Assembly: GCF_027942865.1 (NCBI RefSeq) | Contig: NC_134507.1 | Location: 33,843,711-33,907,710 of the forward strand | DNA: 64,000 nucleotides | Reading direction: 5' to 3' | From: Odontesthes bonariensis | Lineage: Eukaryota; Chordata; Actinopteri; Atheriniformes; Atherinopsidae | In this document: positions 1-10,400 of the stretch, one piece after another | How positions within the stretch are numbered: the first letter of the stretch is position 1 | How the letters are laid out: every line of letters starts with the position of its first letter | Position numbers and translations under genes: made by a program | The notes under the pieces: model-generated | Databases searched by the model: none | What the model saw: the letters and a program-made list of their open reading frames with translations, nothing else | What the model was told of the DNA's origin: nothing

Positions 1-2350
1 GGGTCGTTGGCTTGATTTACTGAAGAAAACAAAAGAACCACACGTGGCATTCAAAACATTCGCTGGCTCCTTTAACCTTTAATCCTCACCTTCACTTCCA
101 GGTCAACCACAGAACCACTTCCTGTCTGGCTTATAAAATAAAGGTCTTAACATTAATACTGGATGTTCTGTTTCCCTATTCAAAAATGCTTCTATCCAGG
201 GCTCATAAAAATACTTTATGAAGAGTCTGATACTTACCAACTGTGCAAAGGAGTTAGGAAACGATAAGAAATATGTAGTGACTGATAACCACCAGCTGTG
301 TCAGGGGTCTCGGGCTAAATGAGGACATTTTGAGAACAACACACTCCCCAGTTAGTGTGTCCAGAGGAGGCTCAATAGATACGCACACTCCGTATCCGGG
401 CTTTGTGCCTGTTGATGGGAAACATGCAACATCTTCGAGGTCACCAAAATAGGCAGATTCTACTTAATGAGAAGCACAGCCACAGTAAGTCAGAGATTCT
501 GGGAGATTTGGGGATGAAGGATCCTCTCCAGATTGATTCGGTTATTCTGATACGGACCTGGTTGACAATAAAAGTTTCTGAGTTCCACCAAGTCTGAAAC
601 ATCATTATTTACAAATAACGGATTCCAAATCTTCTGCTGTTTAACTTTGGGTCCCTTCAGATTCCTCTGAGAGTTCCCCACGCCTCGGTGTCAGCGCCCC
701 CAGCTGGCCAACGAGCTAAACGACAGGTTTCCAGGTCACTGACAGCTGCTAAATGTTGATATCGGTTGCTGTCGGTGTTCAAACTGTTTGATAGTTACCT
801 TGATCTTATCACCTGGAATGTGGAGTTCGTCGTCTGTCTAATAATGAAAAATGAAAAAGAATGAAAAAGAAGCAGTTGAGAGAAGTTGAAGTTGAGAGTA
901 AGGCCACAACCCTACTTTCCCATGCCAACGTCTGATCATCAGTCCCCACCGGGGTGCAGCATACAGAGAGAGACTTCACCTCAGTCGGGGTGAGACCTTC
1001 ACAGAAAGTAAGAGACAGACAAAGCATGGGAAACGTAAAAAAAAAACAAAACGACCCCCTCTGCATAAAATAAGCTGACATTTACGTAAAAAGTATTTCC
1101 TGCTCAAAAATCACAAGTGTTGTAAACTTGTGTGGTTTATTAGGCGAGAGCTCAGGTAGAAAACAAGGTGGGAAAATGCTTTCCTGCCAGAGCAAATAGA
1201 ATAAGAAGAACTCAAACAGTACCTGTGTTTGTATGCTTCCTTTTCCCACACAAAGGAAACATTTTCATTTATATTATGAAATGAAAACAAAGGTATACAG
1301 TAGACCTTTCATTCATTTTGATTTTGGAGCCGTTATAGGACAAATTTTGACTGACTCAGAAAGATGTAATCTTGAAACTGGACATACATACCGTGGATTT
1401 ATGTGCCATTTCTGCACTGTATTTTGGCCCTTTTGAGTGCCTATGTGGCAGAAATTCCAGTGAAACGTTGCAAACTGAACCTATAGACCTATAGACCAAA
1501 CGCATATCAGTCCACAAAAACATAAGAATGGATTTATAAACTCGCTCTAATGCCTTTTTAACCTTAAAAAGAAAAAAGAAAAAAAAACCTCCCTCTTTAG
1601 CTTTAATATTTTGTATTTTCTTCCAAAGTCTGAGGTAAGGATGTTGAAATGACACTGAAAAGACCAGCAGAAATATCATTACTATTACAATGTCCCGAAA
1701 AAAAAAGGTTTTCTATTGGAATGACTTTGCATTTCCCGTGTAAATGTTTTTTATATTCCCATGCTTTGTAGGTTAAAGAATTGCGTTCTTCAAAGCATAT
1801 AATCTCATGCAGTTATGTGTAGGAGCAGGGGTGGAGATGATCCAAACGCAGGCTAAGGCACAGAAGACAGCAAAAGCATCAAGTGCATAAACTTAAATGT
1901 TTAATGCACCATTGGGCGTGATTGGAAAAAAAAACAACTTGCATGAGAAACCCAAAAAATAACTTTTAAAATAAGGACAGGAATCCAGCAAGAGACAAAG
2001 GACAACCTGGTGTATGGAGGGTATGAGTGAATGACTGAGCGATCCAGGTGTGTGGGGAGCACAGAAAGCAAGACAAGCTGCAGAAAAACAATGAATAACA
2101 ACTGAATTAAAGTTAAAAGTCAACTTAAAATCCAACACAGAACACCTCGACAATGACAGATATAATTTAGGTTTTTGATCACCTTGATTGTGGACAGGGT
2201 ATCTGACAATGACTAAATCTCTGCATGAGAGCAGGTCAATATAAGTTCAATAAAAGGAAAATAAGCAGAAAACAACGTTGGTGTGAATATGTGGCTTTTC
2301 ATGGGGTAGGATTCTCAGGAAACACTGAATAAAAGAGAAGAGAAAATGGT
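1..2350. other. intergenic, no gene recognised
   Basis: Only short unconvincing open frames are present. I see no splice-bounded exon, known domain or RNA gene. Composition is AT-rich, like the other intergenic stretches here. Confidence 0.6.
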
Positions 2351-2514
2351 CTTTCATATGACTCTTATCGCTAGACTAGCCCTTGTGCTGTCCTCCGGGT
2401 CGAGGTGACCCGGCGGTCGATAGCCACATTACACTCTCCACTGACTTCACAGCCGAGAAAGTTGTGTGTAAGGCAGTGTCTTTGTCTTTCTTTTGGTAGC
2501 GATGGGATGAAACC

Positions 2515-2635
2515 CACGCACACACGCACACACACACACACACAAACGCACGCACACACACGCACGCACGCACACACACACACACACACACACACAAACG
2601 CACGCACACACACGCACACGCACGCACGCACGCAC
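2515..2635. repeat. (CA)n microsatellite, imperfect
   Basis: About 120 bp of CA dinucleotides interrupted by CG steps and one AAA step. The open frames of His/Thr or Val/Cys across it in several reading frames are products of the repeat, not genes. Confidence 0.95.
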
Positions 2636-2783
2636 CACAGTCGGTGACCACCTCCTAACCAACATGGTTGTGCAAAAAACAGGCTAGGCTTTTTATTCGT
2701 GTTCCAGCCTGACTGGATAAAATAAGTAATAATTTCAGCATGATCAATTCCCCCCATACCAATGTAGTTGATCTATAAATACC

Positions 2784-2942
2784 TCATTTAAGTCTCCACG
2801 CACACGGAGGTATCCATTCTGCTATTGTCCTCAGTCCTCCCATTAAAAAAACATGTAATTCTGCTAACATTTCGCCTAACATTAGCCTACTTCTTACCGG
2901 GCTGGCTATTCTGACCTCCTCAATGTGTCCCTGGGTCACGTC

Positions 2943-3009
<67 letters not shown>

Positions 3010-3305
3010 TCCTCCTCCTCCTCCTCCTCCTCCTCCTCCTCCTTCACTCGTGCACTGGGGGCTGCTGCTGATGACGGCCCTGGCCCTGCACTTGATGGCC
3101 CTGCACCCGGTGCTGTGGTCGTGGTGGAAGCACTTGCAAACATGTCAGTAAGCTTCGCACATTTTGCTGCTTGTAGGCTTTTTAGCCTTCTATCTCGCAG
3201 CTTCTGTGCACCACCCTTTCGTTTCTGTTGTTTATCCATTTCAGTTTTTGACTGTTCTCTCCTAGTCCGTTCAGCTCTAATGCTAGGATTGATGACCTGT
3301 GTCAA
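2784..3305 (-). pseudogene. hAT-type transposase N-terminal remnant with Glu and Ala runs
   Basis: The minus frame carries a basic stretch (KRKGGAQKLRDRR) followed by KSLQAAKCAKLTDMF. This matches the N-terminal style of hAT-derived zinc-finger/MYM-like proteins in fish. After a Pro/Ser/Ala-rich linker come about 11 Glu and about 20 Ala residues encoded by trinucleotide repeats, and then the similarity is lost. No BED finger, catalytic core or dimerisation domain follows, so this is a 5' fragment. The assignment rests on residue pattern alone. A simple repeat-rich host exon is the alternative. Confidence 0.45.
2943..3043. repeat. (GCT)n(GCC)n(TCC)n trinucleotide tract
   Basis: Three adjoining pure trinucleotide runs on the plus strand. 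Read on minus they give the poly-Glu and poly-Ala runs of the hAT-like frame. The register is kept throughout, as expected if the tract expanded in coding sequence. Confidence 0.95.
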
Positions 3306-3379
3306 CGGTGAGGGGAGGGGCGGGCCAAAGAGGTGCTGAGAGATTTCATTGGACTAGCCCCATCAACATGAAATCGTGG

Positions 3380-3455
3380 GCCGCCCGCCGGTCACTTTTT
3401 TTTTTTTTTAAGTTAATAAAAAAAAAACAAAAAAAAACAAACAACAAAAAAACGA
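3380..3455. repeat. T-run followed by A-rich low-complexity sequence
   Basis: A run of T of about 12 is followed by A-rich sequence with scattered C. No transcript can be inferred. Confidence 0.8.
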
Positions 3456-3599
3456 CATCACCGGCCCTCGAGGAGCCTCGGCCCACCGGGAAAATGCCCG
3501 GTATGCCAGAACGTCAGTCCAGCCCTGCTTCTGTGTCACTGAGAACAGCAAATGAAGAAGTAAAGGAAGTAAGTCAGATCTTCTGTGTCCAATGAGTGT

Positions 3600-4451
3600 G
3601 ATCCTGACCGTATCCAAACCAGTCAAACTTCTGTTTAGTTCAGTTCAGTTGAAGGTTTAGTCAGTGGTGTTATTTATTTAGTCATTTACAAATCCTCTGA
3701 AAAGTAGATCATAATCCAACTGAAGTTTGGTGGATTAAAGCCTGCTCTTTAAAGCACAGAGCAACGTCACCTCCCAAAGCCAACCCTGTCACTGGCTCTA
3801 AAGGAGAGGAGCCTGTTAGCGGAGGGCCCTGCTCAGAGTCCTGCTTTAGTGAACTACAGCAACCAAGTAAACCTGCCAGACTTCTGTTGGGATCAGACTG
3901 ATCTATGAGGGCTTAAAGATTCCACAAAGAGAAACATGCAGCTGAACCTAAAACTTGAACAGAGAACTTACAGGAGAGGTTTTTAATGCTTTTATGCATC
4001 AATCTTTACTTCATTGGCTCCCTCCATGGGATAAAATTTGGAACATTTTTCTAATAAAAGAAAAAGATGTCAAGGCTCAGAAAGCGCCTTTATCATTGTT
4101 TTACTGTGTAATATGTAGGATCCATAAACTCATTTATTACCAGCTCTATCAGCATGGAGAGAATCCCCTTTTCTCCCAAAAGATCCCAGGTGCTGCTCCT
4201 GAGGTGTTTCTGTAAGTTTATCACACCAGCTGGTGAAATGATATGAGTCCCTCTACAGTTGTTGTAGATATCAGCTGAGATTCAAACTAAAAGACACATT
4301 TTGTGTCTGAAACTGTGAGAGACTGTTCAAGTGGGACTGAAAGCAGATTCAGAGGGTTGTGATGTATGTTTTTCCACCCAAATGATCTGATAACTGTCAG
4401 AGATGCAGCAGTGCTATGAAATCCACTTTAGAAGCTGCAGTTATTGGACAC
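3600..4451. other. intergenic, unidentified short open frame
   Basis: An 86-codon plus frame (3955-4215) is present, but I recognise no family and see no splice or promoter signals around it. The rest holds nothing identifiable. Confidence 0.5.
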
Positions 4452-4454
4452 AAT

Positions 4455-5834
4455 GGCCCTCATTTATCAAGCCGTCGTAGAAAGCATCGTAGATATGAGC
4501 GGAGAACTCGTCGTACGCAGAGGCTCAAGTGAGATTTACAGAACATGCGTACCACACCAATCCCATCGTAAGACCGAGCGGCTGTTGATAAATCTGGCGG
4601 CTGAAATCCATCATAATGATCCTAACCACGCCTTCTACAAAAGGCTGCGCCTCTAGAATTTGCGACATGGAAAGACGAAAGACGGCAAAGAAACGCTGTC
4701 AACAGCGTTGGCGATGTAAATCGCAGACCGGACAAGTTATGTATTTTCCCCTATACTGTGATGGTCAATAAAATGTGATAAACTCCAGATTAAATTAAAT
4801 CTAAAATTGAACAATGTTTTACTTTTTCTCCAATAAGATCAGGAAGAAGTGATCCGATATGAAATTTGCCACAAAAAAGGTCGCAGCTCTCCGACGCAGC
4901 ATGTCACAAACAGGGGGGGGGGGGGCTCCGATCCAGGTTTGGATTTGAGTGCCTTGGAGGAGAGGGTGGCTGGCCTGATCGGAGCTACGTCTTTTTTCCT
5001 TGAATAACAGAATGCTTACCAAAAGTCAGAATCGCTGAATAAGTTCCTCTCTCCTCCTGAGCGCTCTTGGCTGTGCAGGCTGGTGGTAGGGATCTCTGGG
5101 TACGGGGTCCTCTGGATGTACATCTGGAAATGGCACTCCACATGCAATAATAATATTGCAAACCTTTTCGGGCGTATATAGAAGGGTTCCCCCCGCAGCC
5201 GAGAGACAGATCCACCTGCCCTTTAGGAGCCCTGTACACCTCTCCACAGTGGCACGCGTACTATGCGCAGTGTTAAAGCGCCTCTCCTGTACGGCTCATA
5301 AGCCACTCATCATTTTCCCGAAAGAAATCCTGCCGGTCCCGGAACACTCTCTCGCGCCTGATGCGCGCGTTCAGGTCCGCTAACAAAGCCAGATCTGCCA
5401 TCGTTTCGCCATTACCGCGCCGCTAGTATCACCTCTTAAATAGGCGGTTGAATAATGAGCCATCACTCTTCCAATTATGGAGTTGTACTTGTTTAATTTT
5501 TTTATTTATTTAATTTGCGTTTATGTTTATATTTATGTTGAAGTCAAATAAAACATGGGCCTTCTTTGAAGTGATAAGTCTGTAATGTAATTTTAACCTA
5601 GAGATTTGTTGTGACTCATGAGGCACGCACTAGTGACGCTGCTGTTTAGGTATGCTATTGCAGTCACCGCAAGTCAAAATGGAAAAGTGCGTACACGGCT
5701 TCAGACCTGTCGTGGTGATTTCATCTTTCCTGCGCTCACGATGGATTTGATAAATGCCAACCTTTGCGCAGAAAAGAACGTACGCACGACCTACGCATGT
5801 TTTTCGTCTTATGCAAGTTTGATAAATGAGGGCC
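4455..5834. mobile_element. PIF/Harbinger DNA transposon, internally deleted
   Basis: The ends are perfect inverted repeats, GGCCCTCATTTATCAA on the left and its reverse complement on the right. They are flanked by a 3-bp direct repeat AAT at 4452-4454 and 5835-5837. Three-bp target duplications and HARBI1-type coding remnants on the minus strand identify PIF/Harbinger. At 1380 bp it is too short for both the nuclease and Myb-like genes of an autonomous copy, so it is a deletion derivative. Confidence 0.85.
5026..5401 (-). pseudogene. HARBI1-like nuclease, N and C parts joined by deletion
   Basis: From the ATG at 5401 the minus strand reads MADLALLADLNARIRRER and then a sequence ending DEWLMSR, the N terminus of Harbinger nucleases. 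After about 42 codons a stop occurs, and the next recognisable part is TVERCTGLLKGRW followed by YTPEKVCNIIIACGV, the C-terminal helix region of the same family. The whole DDE catalytic core between them is missing. No intact nuclease can be made; mobilisation would need a helper. Confidence 0.75.
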
Positions 5835-5898
5835 AATGAGAGCTGACCATCTCTGTGGCTCAGAGGAAAACTGAGCAACAATAAATTTTAGATAACTT

Positions 5899-6055
<157 letters not shown>

Positions 6056-6224
6056 TATATTATTCATATATCTATATAACTTACAAATGAGGATATAACG
6101 ATGCAGCTAACAGCAAAGCTACATAGAAGGAAAAGCATCAGCCAGGCTCTGTCAGAGGTGACAGTGTAGAAACAGAGTGCAGGCATAGAGAGAAGTATAG
6201 GTTAAGTGGGAGATTACATTTCTA

Positions 6225-6297
6225 CACCTGAACAGGGACTTGAACCCTGGACCCTCAGATTAAAAGTCTGATGCTCTACCAACTGAGCTATCCAGGC
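6225..6297 (-). tRNA. tRNA-Lys(TTT)
   Basis: The 73-nt minus-strand sequence folds as a cloverleaf starting GCCTGGATAGCTCAG (A box). The anticodon loop is CTTTTAA, giving anticodon TTT, and the B box reads GGTTCAAGTCC. The acceptor stem pairs along its length, with a G-T wobble at the outermost pair. It lacks CCA, as eukaryotic genes do. It looks functional; no second copy is in the window. Confidence 0.93.
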
Positions 6298-6370
6298 CCT
6301 ATGAAAGTGTGTCTGAGTGACAGCTGACATCTGAAACACTTCCTGAGTCCAAAGCTGTGACGCTGTTTTT

Positions 6371-7094
6371 AGCCGCTTTCGGACTGTAGGAACCTTTGGC
6401 AGTTCTAATAACCTTTTAATCCGCGGGGCCGTTTTCTCCCGTGTTCGGACATACAGGAACTCGGGGCTTTCTCCCTTAGTTCCTATAACTATTTAGCTCC
6501 TTCTCCGAGGTCGGGTCTTTTCATAGTTCTTATAGAACGAATCTAACGGAGGTGTGTGGTGGTCGGTAGCTACGCCCCATGTCATGCTATCACGGCTGAA
6601 ATGTCTCCTCATATGACACAGACACAACCGGCGGGTGTTTAATAAGTTAACTTACACTGGTCTCATTTGTCTGCAGAGCTCTGCTCTCCTTTCTTCCTTC
6701 ATGAAATAAAAAAGTATCTCCTGACTCTCTCTGTGAGCTTTTCCAGCCTCGATATGAGATGCCTGATGTGATTGTCCATGATTAATTTCACCATCATGCA
6801 GATCATCAACACAGTGGCCTCCCCGCTCTCCATATTAGCTTCTTGGTGGTGTTTTTTCTACTCTCCTTACTTTTACCGTTTTGTTTTGTGTTTGAATGTA
6901 GCGCTAAACGGCTTACGGCTACCACGTCACTGAAGCAGACGGCTGCGCGCGGCGCATCAGTCCCTATCAGGTCCCGACTCATGTGCGAATGCAGACTGAA
7001 ACAGTTCCGCTGGGGAAGGACAGTTATCAGAACGAAATTCGAGGAGGGTAGTTCTGATAACTACTTTCTTAGAACGGTCTGTCCGAAAGCGGCT
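6371..7094 (-). mobile_element. non-autonomous DNA element (MITE-like), copy 1
   Basis: It is bounded by inverted repeats AGCCGCTTTCGGAC. The same about 730-bp sequence recurs in the opposite orientation at 15328-16059, which fixes the element's extent. Orientation is set by a short open frame shared by both copies (here minus, 6833-6699) beginning MESGEATV. The terminal duplication is not clear, so the superfamily is left open; Harbinger-like or hAT-like origins are both possible. Confidence 0.8.
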
Positions 7095-7461
7095 GTTGAT
7101 GTGAACTTGTGTTGCAGCCACTGAGCATAAAGAAGAAGGCCTTCATGTAGGGAAACAGGGAGTTAAAGGAACATTCCACCAGTGGAGACATGAATATGAA
7201 TTGAAAGTGGGCCATATATGTTGTAGAATAGTAGCATACATTTCTAATTTGGTGCCTTCTTGATCGAGAAAAGGCAGAAAATGACTTTTTTGTGCTTTTG
7301 GATTAAAGACAACAATCCCCATAGTGCATTGCAATGCTCGAGATCCTCAGGCCACTCCCCCGAGAGTAGCACCGACTACGCTACCTGGAAATCATGTCAC
7401 ACAATTTCTAGTGAAGAGTTTGCGAAATCATTCGTGAATTACTCCTCGTTTGTGTATCGAA

Positions 7462-10400
7462 ATGGTGTGCACTCACATGGTACCGGGATGTTCAGCCAGC
7501 ACAAGGAAAATACACGGAGTAAGTTTTCATAGATTACCCAAAGAGTTGGACTTGTGCAAAAAGCCAGGAACTTTTGGAACTGCTAGCAATGCTAAACGCA
7601 TTTGCCTGGAGGTAAGGCTTTTTTTCTAACTCGACTCTAGCGGCTACTGAGAACACACACTGATATAGTCGTCTTGTATGTTTTGGTCGCTTGCTGTTCT
7701 AGTGTGTCCGCCTCGCTAACTCCACTCGTCAGCAAAGTTAGCAATGTAACGTTAGACACTTTGCTATGTAGATCTAAATGAGTTCGTTATTAGCGATGTA
7801 AATCCACCATGTTTGACTGTGTTAGTCTGACATCGAGTTTAAATGTTTTTTATGATATTTTGTCTGTAGGTTTTTCTGATGTTATTATCTGCCCATTTGC
7901 TATTTTGTATATCTAAAGAGTTTATTGTTTTTGCCATGCTGGTACTTTAACAACAATTATTGTATTGTGATCTATGCCCCCCCCCCCCCCCCCCCCCCCC
8001 CTCCCTCCCTCCCTCCCTCCTCCTCTATGACAGGTGCGCCTTACTCTTCCAATTGTTATTGGTGGCACACTAATTATACACCTGATCCAGGTGTGGGGTT
8101 TAATTGTCTTTACCGTTGTTCATTCTGTGACTTCTGCTTTGCCCTGATGAAGACCACGGTGGTGGTTGAAACATGTTGGTATTTTATTATGATTAGCCAA
8201 AGTCATTAAAGGCTTTTTATTTATACCTTCTTCCTTTTCTACTTTTGAGTGCCTGGGACTTATTTCTTTTCATATCGTGGATTTCCCTACCCCAAGAGCA
8301 CCACTTTGGACTGTTCGTGATACACCTGAGCGCCGGGTTGATTTCTCTCTTTTCGCATATCTTCGGACAGATTTGGGAACTGTCCGCTACTCAGGCTTGG
8401 CTCTGCTTTATCTTTAAGCATTTGGTGAATTTACTACGATGGAGACACACTCGTTTTCTTGTGAAGAAGGAAGAAACATCATCGTTACTGATTCGTTACT
8501 CACACAAGCGGCTAATGCTCCTACTGCTGACTGCTCAACGAAAAAGCATGAATTACGGAAACTCCTTGAGAAAGACTTAAAACTTAAATGGCATGTAGTG
8601 TCACTTTCGGATTATTGGAGAGAAGGACTCATTCCTCGTGGACTTCGCCTACATAAATTTCCCTCTACCCACATTGAAGACGCTGAATTCAAATCACAAT
8701 GGGAGGCGGTGCTCAATAAATGCTCAAGGGATTTGATGTTGCTACTGATTCAGGATGGCAAGAAAAACAGGGATCTTATACAGTCCCGTATCAATGAAAT
8801 CGAATCTGCACTACCCGCACCATCTGAACATCAGATTCCCTTTCAGCAAACCTTAGAAGAGGAGATGAGTAAACTCGAGACTACTATCAAGAGTCTAAAA
8901 ATGCGGAAATTTAAGCGCGACAGAGAGGACTACGACAGGGGTCAGGTGTATCGTTGGAACCAACAGCGTACATCCAGATTCCACCGACAGACGCATCATT
9001 ATTCGGAGCGTCAACCACGCCCCCGCCAACCTAAGGTATCCTTCAACTTAACTTCTAGTGACGATGAGGGCCGCTCCTTGGGCTCTGAATCCGACCATTT
9101 TTTGGAGGAGGAGTGGCCGCGACTTCAGACCAATCGGAAGGATCAAAGAAAACGCGCCGGGGCCATAGGGGGAGAGGAGCGCACTCGGCCACCAACACTG
9201 AGACAGCAGCCGAGGAAGAGATTTCCTCTGTGATCAACCTCTCAGGTGTACCCCTTTCCAATGACCAACTGACTGTATTGTCCAAAGGTTTGTCGTTTGC
9301 ACCCACCTATAACTCCAACTTGTTCAACACGAAAGTGGATTTATTCCGCTTTTATCGTAATTTACACCTTAAAGTATTCTATCACAAATCTGGACATACA
9401 TGTCTCCCTGCTACTATAAATGGTGACATTAGCAGCACACCTGATTATTCTACTCCTTCTAACACTCCTAGGACTGACACTTTGTTCAAACCCAAATCCT
9501 ACTTTACTCCAGTGGTGTCGAATCCCTCTCTCGTTGCATTTTGTAGAAAAGTGGATTATGAGATACAACATGTATTTGGTACACAGTCAAGACCTACCCA
9601 AAAACTTAATTTGACTTCGAATGAACGCAACGCTCTCACAGAGCTCTCTAACATGGACGATATCATCATACGCCCTGCTGACAAGGGTGGGGCGGTGGTG
9701 GTTTTATCTAAAGAGGTGTATATTGTTGAGGCAACACGCCAATTGCAAACAAGACATTATGAAAGACTACATACTAATCCCTTGCCTACATTGACTGTGA
9801 CCTTTCATAATATGTTGTCCCATGCTGAGAACGAAGGATGGATAACTCAAAACGAACGTAAATATATGACTATTGAATTCCCTTCTTTAGCTACATTTTA
9901 TTTACTTCCCAAGGTGCATAAGCCTCCTTTTGACAACCCTCCGGGGCGACCTATTATTTCGGGCAATGGTACCCTTACTGAACTGGCATTTAAGTTTGTG
10001 GACTTTATGATTAAACCTTTTGTTAGGACTTTACCGTCATTTATTGAGGACACTGTGGATGTGTTGAACATCCTATCTAGGCTTGGGAATGTGAGGTCTC
10101 AATATCTCATCACAATGGATGTTGAGTCCCTTTATACTAACATCGACCATGAAGAGGGTTTACATGCATTAAAACAATTTTTGGCTGAAAGAAAGGACAT
10201 TAGACCACCTTCAGACTTTATTGTGGACCTTACTGAGTTTATTATTTACAATAATGTTTTTGTGTTTACTGATGAGCTATACAAACAAATAATAGGTGTT
10301 CCCATGGGTTGTTGCTTTTCACTCAACTACGCGTGTTTATATTTGGGACTGTGGGAAAAACTTCATGTCTTTAACTCTACCAATCCTTTCTATCATTGCT

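Noticed and set aside
2371-2757. Val/Cys and His/Thr frames over the (CA)n repeat
   Set aside because: Every frame of a CA repeat is open; there is no start context, domain or splice site.
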